A stretch of DNA of 64,000 nt from Pascua guehoae. Its lineage: Eukaryota; Basidiomycota; Tremellomycetes; Trichosporonales; Trichosporonaceae. The stretch covers positions 354,189 through 418,188 of the forward strand of contig BCJX01000014.1 of NCBI GenBank assembly GCA_001600415.1, read 5' to 3'. This document shows positions 1 to 11,425 of the stretch, piece after piece; the stretch's first letter is position 1, and each line of letters opens with the position of its first letter. The position numbers and the translations under genes were made by a program. Under the pieces are notes generated by a model, which saw nothing but the letters and a program-made list of their open reading frames with translations, did no database searches and was not told where the DNA came from.

Positions 1-924
1 GGGGAAGGGGGAGCATAATCCGGGAGGCTGGGGAAGGGGCGTGGGCTGGAGGGGGAGGTTGCAAGAGAGTTTGATTGGGGTTGCGCACATTGGGTCGGGG
101 CAGGGTAAGATGACCGATGGGTCGCTGCCTCTTCCGCGTGGGCTCGGTGTACACCCATGCTTGGCAATGTCCCGCGCCGCATGGTGCAGTTCGCTTCGCC
201 TTTGGCCGTGCCAGTGGCAAAGCTTGGCCCATGCCGACATGCAGTCTCGTTCTCCGTGATCATTTTCTCGCCATTCAACCGACACATGCACATCCCTGGA
301 CACGGATGATGTGCGGCCGCTTACTCCGTCGCTCACTCCCCCGGCAGTCTCTCTCGAACTGGCGTGCAGGGTTACAGAGGGATGCAAGACTGTTCATGGA
401 GGCATGCAGTCGCGCACTCAGCGTCGACGTGCGTGTTGCAGCACTCTGAGGTGGGCGTGCTGTCCCCAGTCCCCTCTCGGGGGATGGGCATTCTGCACCC
501 TCGGCCTCGGACAGGCCAAACCAGTTTAGGATGGCCATCTTTCCGCCTTTACCAGTGCAGTCCTCTTCACATTGCGTGGTGCAGCCGTTCTCCAATTCTC
601 CCATCAGGCGAGGTGTCGACAGCGGCCTACTGTGGTGCCCAACCACAGCCCCACGCACTGCACGCCCATAATCCCTCCTTGTTGCTCATGAACTGCACGC
701 GGGCGCACCACCTAGGTGCACACGGGTGACATCCACCTCGATGCGGCGACGTGTTGACGCACATCGACCGCCCTTAGACTGGTCTCCAGCTCTCCCCTCC
801 TCCCTCCCCCTTCCGTTGCTTATGGTCCTCGTCCTTCTCCTCCACGCATCCTCTGCCCTACTCCACGCCCTGCTCCACCCCCCGCTCCCCCCATTGGCGC
901 TCAACACCGCCCCCCTGCCCCGAA

Positions 925-1479
925 TCAAGCCCCGATTCCAGACGTCGACCTCACCAGTCTCAACCACTCGCCGGCACACCGCGCACACACGACATGCTTT
1001 GCGGGACACGGCAGCTCGCGCAGCCCGAGCGCCTCGGGGTCGCCAAAGAACGACTCGGACGCGAGCGCATACTCTTCCTCGGTCTCGATCGCCGCCAGCG
1101 TCTGCAGACACACGGGGCAGGTCGCGCCGGCCTCTCGCGGGGCGGCGGGCGAGGGGCGCGCGAGGGAGGCGATGAAGGTTGGGCGCGCGCCGTGGCTGCG
1201 GTTAGTGGGGTGGAGCGGAAAGTTGTAAGGCGGGGGCTGGGGGGGGGGGGGGGGGGGGGCGATTGGCTGTTGGCTGTTGGGCAGACCGTGAGGCAGAGGG
1301 GGCGCCAGGGGACGAAGCGACGCGCGAGTGTCTCTCTGGTGGACGTGGAAGGCAGCGACGGACTGAGATTGATCCGTGCAAGATCCGGGTGAGAGGATGG
1401 ACAAGAGCTTGGATTCGCTGTCGCTGCTCTCCACTCCCTGCCGCAGCGGGGAGAGCGCAGAAAGAGAGGGGAGGAGCAA
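925..1479 (-). CDS. RING-finger protein, partial (internal coding block)
   Basis: This open block on the minus strand contains a low-complexity proline tract followed by a RING-like motif: CPVC, about 34 residues later CPAKHVVCARC, then GEW. That spacing is typical of the first six zinc ligands of a RING E3 ubiquitin ligase. The last CPxC pair is not in the block. A donor-like GTGAGG follows the GEWLRL codons near 945, so the pair may lie in a downstream exon, possibly beyond base 1. The true 5' boundary is also uncertain. A plausible acceptor is near 1281, in phase with the start exon at 2529-2683, but the intron would be about 1.25 kb. A run of 21 G at 1239-1259 encodes the polyproline. The RING fold is likely; the gene model is incomplete. 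Confidence 0.5.
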   Translation of the reverse strand: MLLPSLSALSPLRQGVESSDSESKLLSILSPGSCTDQSQSVAAFHVHQRDTRASLRPLAPPLPHGLPNSQQPIAPPPPPPQPPPYNFPLHPTNRSHGARPTFIASLARPSPAAPREAGATCPVCLQTLAAIETEEEYALASESFFGDPEALGLRELPCPAKHVVCARCAGEWLRLVRSTSGIGA

Positions 1480-2528
1480 GTCGGGCAGCTTCCGCTAGCC
1501 CCGGATATTGGTAGTTCGTTCCCCGGCGGCTCACGGCGCGAGGCGGAGGGAGAGGAGAGGGGAACGACGTCGCACTGTGACTGGCCGAATACTCGCGGTT
1601 GACACGAGGGGCACTCCACGAGGGCAGCTCGAGAGGTGGGGAAGGAGAGGAGACGAGAAGAATGCTGGAGTGTGACTAGCGTGGCATTCACGGCTGTCAC
1701 GAGCGCAGCTCATGGCACGAGAGATGCGCAAGGAGAGCAAAGGAGAGGAGAGGAGCAGGGGCACGCAATGCGACTAGCACGCATTGGTGTATTGTCACGA
1801 AGGAGATCGAGGGCCGTCTACAGCCGGTATAGTCGGGGATGTGTTCTCCCCTTCTCTCTGGCCCGTAGCCCATCAACACAAAGGCGCGGAGACAACGATT
1901 GGGTCCAAAGGCCGCGAGGAGACTTTACAGTTGGAGACGTGGGAGCGCCGACGGGTATTCCACAGTCTCCGGCTCTTGATTCCCGCTGTGCTCTTCCTTG
2001 AAAGATGAGAGGTGGGACAATGTGACGACGAGAGGATGGGGAGATGAGGACGAGGACGAGGACAGAGGCAAGGAAAATCGCGCAGTGGCACTGCCTCGCA
2101 GGCATTGAAAGGAGCTGCTGCCCGGACGCCTCGCAACCTAGACTAGTTGATAGTCTCTGGCCATCGTCGGCAGGTCTGTCTCGCGTAAATGGGAAGAGGG
2201 AAAGGAACGAGGGACATGGATTGCGGCCCGCCCAGACAGATACGAGTAGGTTTCGTGATGAGTTCTCTTGCCAGTTGGCAACAGACCCATCCGTTGTTTA
2301 TCCCATCTGTTGTTCATCCCGCCGCCCGCAGTCTTGGCCCGCAGAGTGTTTCCGTCCAGTGCCCCAAAGTTGTTGCACGCTTCGTAACTGCCGCGCTCGT
2401 GACAAGAGTGGCGACTAGACTTGCGATTTGCGATGCGGGCGGCGACTAGAATCGCGAACCGGGTGGCGACACCAGCTGCCCACTTGGCTTCCCCCACCCC
2501 ACTCCCATCCGACACGGAAAAGACTCAC

Positions 2529-2683
2529 CCCGTCATGTGCTCGCCAACAATGTCCTCCCATAGATCCGAGTCGACGGTGATGCTCCCGCCCGCATCGGCA
2601 ATAGCATTGACATGGGCGATAAACTCGTCAAAGCTCGCGGGTGGTGGGCGGGCGGCGTAGGGGGATGAGGATGGGCTGCTCAT
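2529..2683 (-). CDS. First exon of a minus-strand gene, probably the RING gene
   Basis: The exon starts at ATG 2683 and reads about 51 codons: a Ser/Pro-rich start, then a well-formed acidic segment containing FDEFIAHVNAIAD and DLWEDIVGEHM. It ends at a strong donor, GTGAGTCT (2528-2521), leaving two bases of a codon. Codon use and the clean donor argue for a real coding exon. No open partner lies immediately downstream; the closest coding block on the same strand is the RING segment at 925-1479. I infer that they belong to one gene, but unrecognised exons may lie in between, or these may be two genes. Confidence 0.45.
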
Positions 2684-5070
2684 TTGGTCGTCGTGTCGTG
2701 TCGTGGATACGAGGGTGGGGGCGCCAAGTGGGTACAGAGTGGACTAGGTCCAACGTGAGTAGAATGACAAAGAATGGCAAGGATTAGGCGAGAAGGATGG
2801 AGGAGATCCGTCAAAATGCGAGGAGGTAAGAGGTGGGTGAGTAGTGGTGTTGAGAGAGAGAAAAGTGACGCGTCGTTTCATGGTCAACCTCCACCGACGC
2901 ACGCAAGCCCCAGCCCAGCCCCCAGCCCCCAGCCCCCAACCCCCGCGGAGTCTGACGGGCCACGGAGCGATCGAAACCAGAGATAAGTAACACGTTTTGG
3001 TATTCCCGGGATTGATTGAACAGACTCCGGGTCGGTTTTACCGACGGACCCTACAGTGTATGTGTTTCGGTGGCTGTCTGTCCCGCACAACCACGCCGCA
3101 CACGTCACACACGCACGTCACACGTACTCTTACTCTACACAATTCCGATGCAGGTGCCACCCACCCACCCACCACTTGTCATTACGTCGATACGTCCGAG
3201 AAGACGCATCCTCTGCACAATTCCCGTGAAGCCGATGCTTGGCCCGAAATGTGAAACGGGTCACAACCCATCGACAAGCCGATCTACCCCCCGCCCTGGT
3301 AACTGGAAACTTACGGGAAGACGTCCCAAACCAAACCGACGTCGGCGACCGCATGTCGCTTGTCAAATGTTTCTCCCGGCCGGCGGGAGATGCCCAGTGT
3401 CCCAAGAGTGCCGTCATGCCGTAGGCGCCGAGCGTCCTCCACGTGTGTGGTAACGCGGGCTTGGGGGACCATTTGGCTTTTCTGCTTGCACGAGCCGGCG
3501 GCCTCGAGGTGGGGATCTCCTGACGGGAGTCAGGCATGTGGGCAGAGGGAGGATGTGCATTCAGGTTATGGCTGGTATGTAATCGAGGCTATGGAAAAAA
3601 AAAAAGTCTACAGTATCCCAAGGCGCACAGAGTGTAAGAACAGCGACGACCGCCTCGTCGCCATGCTGGGGGTTCGTCATGCGTTGGCCCAGGCGCCGAG
3701 GGGGAGGGCGGGGTATTGTGGCGGGAGAGCCTTTGGTGTTGTGGCATTAGGCGAATGATCCAGGGTTGGTGAATAGGACAAATAAAAAAAACGTACCAGG
3801 TCGCTCGCTCGTCGTGTGCGTAAGATTTGACATGGGACATGCCTCGGACCCAGACAGACCCAGACACGCGGGCTAGGTCCCACAGGTTCCCCCCCAAAGG
3901 ACGACATTGGCTCGTATCCATGGGTAAGAGACCGGCTCTCGACGTTCGTAACCTGGCGTTCCCGTGTAGTGTGAACAATGTGCCAACTATGGACATTTCT
4001 GGCCAACGTGGAGCACAGAGTACATGATACATGCGCTGCCCAAGGCAAATGCCCAAGAAAAAAAGGCTCTGGATCGATAAATGGGCCGTTCGGCAGACAA
4101 AGAGGCAGAAATGGCGCCACTTAAGGGTGTTTGTCGATCTGAGGCTAGCATCAGTGTCATGCTGTAACAGACGCCGTCCCAGCATGCATAGTGCCCCACA
4201 TACGGCACCGGCCCGGGCTAGGGCCGAGGAGCAATGCCACAGGGAGACGAAGACGAATGCACGACATGCAAGGGATCAAGGGGAGGCTCCTTACCTCCCT
4301 GTCGTTTCTCGCTCGTTCGCCCTTCTGTTGGCTTTGGCAAGGAACGGTGCTAGCGGTATAACCGTCATGAGACCTGAGCGAACGAGAGTCTCTCTATACA
4401 AGGTCGTCTGGACTGTGTACATCGGTGCACCGGGATACCTGGCCCTGTCCAAAGAACGGGCGAGCAGCCACAAAGCAGCAATCACGTCCTCGTGCAGCGC
4501 TCGTCCAGCTCGTCAAGGGCGTCGCAAGTGCTAAACCATCGATCTCTGCCGTTGGCCTATTGCTCGCCACCAATACCAATCAGCGAATGGTCTGGACTTG
4601 CATGCCCCCGACGACGACGACGACAACGCAGTGGTGGCAAAGGGCCATCGCAAGGAGGAAAGCCAAATCCGTGGTTTTGTGTGGTTGGGTTGGTTGTTAC
4701 CATTAATTACCCCCCGTTGCTTGTACAGTGTCGGTGGCAGCACACCTAAACTCGCCGTCGATCCTCCATCCCAATTTCGGAACAACTCTTCCACTGAATC
4801 CAACATCCGACATCATCACATCCGACACAACACCGCGGTCGTCACTTTGCCCACTCCGTCGCCTAAACCACCTTTGGCACTCGTGCACCTCGTATCCGCC
4901 AGTCACAGCACGCCGCTGTGTACATCGTCACCGTCGCCGCCGCTCACGTCGGACTGCACAGTAGCAGAGCGGCCCGCGTCGCTCGCCTCCTTTGGTTCAG
5001 TGACCAACGTTCTCGTTCTCGCCCAGACCTCGGTGTCGTCCTTTGTATCCTCGGTCACAACAGTCTTGCC
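2684..5070. other. Intergenic, no gene recognised
   Basis: Short open frames occur on both strands, but none shows a recognisable domain, sustained codon bias or a plausible exon-intron structure. The last 350 bases or so (from about 4720) are C/T- and A/C-rich and probably form the promoter and 5' leader of the transcription factor gene that starts at 5071. Confidence 0.5.
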
Positions 5071-8000
5071 ATGGCCTCGTCGTCGTCTTCTTCTGCAAAG
5101 CCGATTTCCAAGCCGCTCGGAGGCGATGAACGTCGACCACCCCGCAAGCTCAACCGGTCCGCCAATCAGCTGCATCGCAATCAGGCATGCCTCCCTTGTC
5201 GGCGGCGGCGGATCAAGTGTGATGCAGCACGACCACATTGTTCATCTTGCGTTCGCTCTTTTCGCTTTCTCGCACGCACTCAACCCGACGCGGCACGCGA
5301 CACTGGAGCCGTTCAATGTGTCTATCAAGATGGCGGCGGACAAGGCGAAGCCGACGTTGGCGACGTTGATCAATATTTGGGCACGGCCGCCGACGATCCT
5401 GGCGACGCCGTGCGCAAGATTGAAGCTCGGATCGGTGTGTTGCAGATCAAACATCCTTGCTTCCCTTTCTTTCCTTGCTTCCTTTTCTTCTCCACACACA
5501 CACAAACACATCTACACCCTGGCTGATCAAGCCACCGCCACCACCCTCCACTCTCTCGATCTCTCTCTGTGAACAATGCCCAGGCGCTGACTCACACCAG
5601 CAGAGCTGCAGAATGCACTCGTACGCATCAAAGCCGTCGGTGTAGGCGGTGGAATTGCCGTGCTCACCACTTCGCCTGCCGAGCAATGCATGTTTTACGA
5701 CGGCGCGCTGTCATGGGACACGAACCCATCGCCCGCTCGGGGCGATGCGCTTACCCTTGATTCCACGGTCACTGTGGCGGCGGACCCAACTGCTTCCGCA
5801 CACCACACCCACCACTCCCACCACCACCAACCAGGTCCATCCGCTCAACAGCCGACTGCCAGCCAAAGCAACACTCCTACCACCACCACAGCCAATGCCA
5901 ATCACCTCACCCTCAACACCATTACAGGTCTCTCGTCCCCAATCACCCCCATGGGTGTACCTTCGGTATCCCCTGTTTCCGCGGTGCCTGCGGTGAATTC
6001 CACCATGCTCCAGGGTACGATTCCCACAACCGGGTTGGGTTTGGCACTGCCACCCAGCCAGCAGTATGGGTCCGCAACTACGGCGGAACACATGGCTCGC
6101 CTCCTTGAGATTTCATTGGGTAGTATCGAAGCGACGGGTCTAAGAATGGCCGTGGGCATGGGGGGTAGTGTGGATGTACGCCCGGATGGTTCCCCGGGGA
6201 CAGTCCCCGCACCACTCATCACCCAGTCCTTGCAAAGGATCCCCGTGGCCCCAAACACTTGTACGCAAGCCAAAGCTGACGGGGTAGGATCCAATTCTGC
6301 TCATAATGCGTATGCAGTGCCACTCGCAGGCGAGGCACTCGACGACAGTTCCCAGCAATTGGGCGGGGCAATTGCCGACACGCTATGGCCAGGCTGGCCC
6401 CCGCGGCTACCCAATCCCGCCATGCTAGATCATTTGTGAGTTTACCACCGCCCGGGCTCCCACCAAAGGGGGCTCACCAGACCCTGAAATCCACCTCCCC
6501 CTCTAGCAATGTTCCTGGCCTTGGGGGCTAGTCACGCCAGAGGCAAGAGACGGCCCAAAGTGCCCAAGGGTCCAGAAGGCATTGGCGCCAACGGCTGACT
6601 TGCGCCAACATAGGGTGCACACCTTCTTTGATGTCGTGCCGTCCATCTCGCGCATACTGCACCGGGAGTCGTTTATCGCTCGGCTCGCACTCGACCCAAC
6701 GGCCGCCAGCTTTCCTCACCCAGCTCTGCTGCATGCCATCTGCGCCGTCGCTGCACGGTATACCCCCGCCGTCCACAGCATCACCGTCGACGAATCGATA
6801 CGCGCCAATGACGAAGACGCCCGTCGGGTCCACGCCTACGCTGGAATCGAGTCTCCCGCCAATTATGCAGCCCAGCATCATTGCTTTGGCGAACAACAGG
6901 CCCGACTGGCGGCGCTCGCACTCCACCATGTCGGATGCACGATTGGAAGAAATACGCTAGAAATGTGTCAGGCGATGAGTGTCCTCTCCGTTTATTACCA
7001 ACAACACGGTATGTCCCAACACGCCGTGGAATGTGTCGTAACACGTTCCAAGGAATCTCAATTCTTTACCGTAGAAAAAAAAAGGGCCCCTCGCTGACAA
7101 TCGTTAGCAAAATGGATTGAAGGATGGACCGTCACCGGGGCGGCTAGGCGCCTCGCCATTCCACTCGGTCTAATGACCGACGCCAATAGCACAAAACGTC
7201 TTCCTAACACAATTCTTGAACCGGCAACGGAAGATTGGGATCGAGAGGAAAGGCGCAACCTCATTACGATGATCATGACGCAGGATATAACCATTGCTGC
7301 AGCGTCGGGATGGTTCAACGCAGTCCCCCACGAAGAGCTCGTGAGTCAGCAACGGTATATTATTATTTTCCTTTGTACCAATCTGTCAGACACCATGAGC
7401 TAACCCACGAGATGGCACGGCTTCCGGCTGCCAAGGAGGATTTTGCCCAGGGAGTAAGTAGTGTACCATCTATGCCTTGGTGGCCTGCTGACTTGGCAGA
7501 CCAATATTCCTGAAAACGCGCAAACATGGTACTCGCAGGATTTATACGTCAAGTGAGTGTTCATTGGGATTTTTGGACCACGGCTGTTGATTCAGCTCGT
7601 TGACTTATTCCCCAGCCACCCAGTCACGGATAGCTTCCTCCTCTTTGCAAAGGGTGTGCACCTCCTGGGTCACATTATCAAACTCCAAAGTAAATGGTCT
7701 ACGCTCGAGGATCCACTGTCGGCACGCAACACAGATCTGTTCCGCAAACTCGATGGTGATGTCGCCGTTTTCCAGTACGTCATAATCGAAAAGACTGCAC
7801 AGGACCTGTACTGACTGATTAGGTTCTCATTCCCAGTCGAACTGCGTGACCCCTTACAGCGTCGTGGGAGCAGCGACCCGAGTGTTGACCCGGATCTGGT
7901 GGTACGTACTGAACTCTTTGTCTCACCGACCATTTTACAAATTGACCCAACGTCTAGGCTGCACACTTTATCCCGCACATTGCGGCCATCAAGTTGCACG

Positions 8001-8990
8001 AGTCGTTTGCAGACCTTACCAATCCGCACGACCCGTCCGCGATGCGTCTCCTCGTCGAGGCGCGGGCCGTCTTATCCCTCGTATATTTGCTCTACAGCGC
8101 GAGTGTGGATATAGGCTTTACTCTGACGTCGGCTACATCATGTGAGTGGGGACAAAGAGAAACACAAGAAACAAGATGCTCACTTTTACAGTGTAAGAAT
8201 TGCGTCGTCTACTTTGGATAAAGAAGACTTCCTCACCCACAGTTACCTTGTCACAGCTGCCCGCACATTTGTCATCTTTTACCGTCGTGCGCTCGAAACG
8301 GGCGACCATGCAACGGCAAAGGTCTACCTCGCGGAGATTGACGTGCTGCGGTGGGTGGAGCAAACGCCAAATCACGCTTGGGTTTACATGAGACTGATAC
8401 ACAGAATGGGCCTGGAATCCATCGCGACACGCTTCCCCATTGCCTCGCGGCACAACAGCATGCTGATCCAGCTCCTGCAGTCGTGCCACCACGAGCTCGG
8501 CGTCTCGCCCACGGCCGTCCGGCCCGAGGGACTCTCCCTCGGCGGCAACATGATGAAAGACGAGTACAACACCCCGTCCCAGCCGCCGCAAACCAGCCAC
8601 GGCGACAATGGTGGGACGAGCCAGGAAACGCAAATGAGCTCGGTCGGCAGCTCGTCGCGCCCCCGCACCACTGGTGGCCGGACCACCAGTGGGGCACCAA
8701 CACTCGCGCCCGCCCTGCACCAGCAGACGATGCCGTATTTCCCAACCACGAACAACACGACGACAACGGCGAGTGGTGGCGGCGGCCCACCGCTCCGGGC
8801 CAAAACCGACCCGGAAAGCGGGCACGCACGCTCCAAATCGTACCCGCACCCCAACACGCAGCGCGCAGCCACACTCGACGCACCAGGCAGCAGCTCGAAC
8901 ACGACACCGGACCAGGCGTTCCACCTCGGCCTCGTCGATGCGGGCTGGTCGCTCTTCCAGATGTCTGCGCCAGACGAGAGCAATGAGTGA
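5071..8990 (+). CDS. Zn2Cys6 fungal transcription factor, about 1030 aa, 11 exons
   Basis: An N-terminal zinc binuclear cluster has Cys at residues 40, 43, 50, 57, 60 and 83 (CLPCRRRRIKC, then CSSC). The last loop is long, 22 residues. A short coiled coil (KIEARIAELQNALVRI) spans the first splice. The middle region is a fungal-specific transcription factor domain: ILHRESFIARL, AKWIEGWTVTGAARRLAIPLGL, FPVELRDP, then AARTFVIFYRRALETGD. The C-terminus is Ser/Thr/Pro-rich and ends DAGWSLFQM. Exons: 5071-5434, 5601-6435, 6614-7008, 7108-7340, 7412-7453, 7500-7552, 7616-7774, 7823-7901, 7958-8141, 8192 (one base) and 8243-8990. Phases agree and the total is 3093 nt. The start lies just upstream of the zinc cluster in good context. 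The target genes cannot be told from the sequence. Confidence 0.85.
8192..8192 (+). other. Putative 1-nt exon in the Zn2Cys6 gene
   Basis: The exon ending at 8141 stops after one base of a codon at GTGAGT, and the next clear coding segment (from 8243) needs two bases before it. The 101 bases between split into two 50-nt introns: 8142-8191 (GTGAGT to TTTTACAG, with CTCAC) and 8193-8242 (GTAAGA to CCCACAG, with CTCAC). The single T at 8192 lies between them. It completes codon TTT and restores the frame. Removing all 101 bases as one intron gives a frameshift. Confidence 0.55.
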
Positions 8991-9017
8991 GACGGGTACG
9001 AGGAGCACTAGGGGCCG

Positions 9018-9104
9018 ACGAACGTACTGGGTACCAACGACGGTACTGGGTGCCCACAAAAGTACTGGGTACCAACGAAAGTACAGGGCGCCGACGAAAA
9101 AAAG
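9018..9104 (+). repeat. 19-bp tandem repeat just after the transcription factor stop codon
   Basis: Four imperfect copies of a 19-bp unit (consensus acgaacgtactgggtacca) run from 9018 to 9093, followed by a partial copy ending in an A-run. They begin 28 bases after the stop codon, so they probably lie in the 3' UTR. Confidence 0.85.
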
Positions 9105-11425
9105 AACTTTGACGTTCATATGAAGAAGGTGTCAAGAGACATTGGTTGGAGAGACCGATGGGAGTGTGGACTAGGGATTAGGTCAGATTGCCATAGCTGT
9201 GCTCTGCATCTGAATGTTTTGTCCTGTTGAATACCTCAAGGGCCGACAAGGTGCGCATGGAACAACATCATCAAGCAATGATACTACCGGCCGTCCTAAA
9301 TGCCGTCCAGACGGCTTGCTCACACATTCCCGTCCTCACGCCGAGCACGTCGAGAACGTTGAGCGCGTAGAACGCGTCGAGCACGTCGAGCACGTCCAGC
9401 CGTTCGAATATGTCGAGCATGGCGATACCAAGGCACGCACCCCGCACCCGCCAAGGATACTCCAAACACCACCAAGCCATACAATCACCGCGCCCCACAA
9501 GCGCTCCTAAATGCCCTCGAGACATGATGCTCGACATGGTCCATTACGTCAAACACGTCTTCACCGGCGATACCAAGACACACCACCCTACACCCTACAC
9601 GCCACAGGGCCACGCAACATAGCGGCACGCACCCACAAGCCATCCAAAATGCCATCGAGACGGGAGACTCGGCACACCACACGGTCAACACGTCAAGACG
9701 TCCACACGTCAACGCCCCAGACACGTTGGGCACGCCCATGTCCAACCAGTCGATCACGGCGATACCAAGAGACCAATAAACGACACCGAGACGCCGAGAC
9801 AGTCTCCTCCCAACACACCACGCCACGCCACAGGGACGCCGTGTCCACGAGCTCGTGTCCACGAGCTCGTGTCTGGGAGCTCGTGTCAAGGGCGTCCGGA
9901 CGTGCCGCTGGCTCGTGTGCACGTGCAGTGACCAGCGTGGGACCGTGGCAAAGTCAAAGTCTAAAGGAGCAGTGCGAGTGTGCTCGGCTCGGAGTTTTCT
10001 AGGCCGAGGCTAGTCTCAACATTGTTAGACGCGCGTAGTGTGCATCGTGCACTGTGCATGTGTGTCGCGAGACAATCAATGGTGCCTTGTCCTTTGTCTC
10101 GGGAATACGACAGTATGCGACTAACAAGCTAGCAAGCGGCCCATGTGCAACTCGTACACAGTGTGTCAGTCTGAAACAGGCCCCTCGGGCCCCCTCTTGG
10201 TGACCACCAACGAGTGGTGCCGACCTGCGTCTGGAACATTGAGGTACAGGTGTCGGATGTCTGCAGAGTGTGCGACGGGGGGCGGGCATGGGGACGTGGA
10301 CGTGTGTGCGTGAGCATGTTGGTCTGGACGTGCATGTGGACGGCTGAGAGGCTCGGTTGCTGTGCTTGGGTGCTTGGGTGCTTGGGTGCTTGGCCACTTG
10401 GCATGCACGCTCGCATGGCCATTGCATGGCATGGCCCTCCAGGGCACACCCACACACACGGCAGCGATCACTTTTTCGGTACCTTTACCTTTTGCTCCCT
10501 TTTTCCCTTATTACGCAATACCCGCCCCATAGACGCCCCCAATCAAATGTCGGGGCGGCGGGGGCCGCACTGTTTGAAAAATCTCAGGGTCGGTCGGGCC
10601 CGTTTCCAGCGGACAGCGCGGGGGCCGCAAAGGGGGGAATGGAATTGGCGTCGTATACCCCCGCACCCGACACATGGGTGACAAAGTTTGGCAAACTCTA
10701 CTGGGCATTGTTCATGCCCGTCTGCTCCCCTCTCTGCCCACCTTGTCCACCCACTTGCCCATGTCCATGCACTCCTAGCTGCCACCAAAAAATACATTCA
10801 TGATATGTACAGTGAAGAGGCGATACTGCACAGTGAAAACCACGCCATTAGAAACTCATTCGGGCGTATTTTATCGCCGCCCCGTCGTGCGGGGCTGGTA
10901 CCTTTTTTAAACCCCACCGTACGCTGCCCCCCGGGGGGGGGGGGGGGTCTCGTGTCGAGACTGAGAACGACAAAAAAAAAGGGTCGCAAAGAGAGAAGAA
11001 TAAAATATAGAATGCCGCTGCGCTCGTGCGCGGGGCGACAGGTCAAGAAGGGAAGAGCGGTGCAAGAAAAGGCCGGGTTCTCGTGGGGGCACGGCGGTGT
11101 GCGGGGATGCGTCGGCATGACAGTGCGCCTTGCGCCCTCGCCAACGACTGCGGTTCTGCCGGCAGAACTGCGGGGGTGGTCAGTGAGCCAAACAAATTTC
11201 GTCTTCGCATTGGCGCAAGTCGACTGCGTCTAGTGCGGTTTCTACGTGGCGTTACCGCCATTCCGTCCGCCACACTGTGCAAAACACGACGGTACAAAGA
11301 CGACGGGCACCAGTGGTGCAGGACTACTCGCCTGGCGTCGTAACGAAAAGGGTACTCACAACTAGTGCCTGTGCCTGTCGAGATGGAGATGAAAGTGCCT
11401 GGCACATACACAGACACACGCCACA
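9105..11425. other. Intergenic region with low-complexity repeats
   Basis: I recognise no gene. The segment holds three diverged repeats (9293-9790, listed separately), four copies of the 8-mer tgcttggg at 10363-10393, and a G-run near 10932. Open frames here lack domain features. Confidence 0.5.
9293..9790. repeat. Three imperfect repeats sharing two anchor sequences
   Basis: Each unit begins with a form of taaatgcc.tcgagac (9299, 9509, about 9646) and carries ggcgataccaag farther on (9421, 9567, 9752). Unit length varies from roughly 140 to 210 bp. The first unit is expanded by 9-bp gtcgagcac-like repeats at about 9345-9420. Confidence 0.6.

Noticed and set aside
8133..9119. 328-codon open frame on the minus strand opposite the transcription factor's last exon
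   Set aside because: It lies wholly opposite well-supported coding sequence and the 19-bp repeat, and has no domain; it is a shadow of GC-rich codons.
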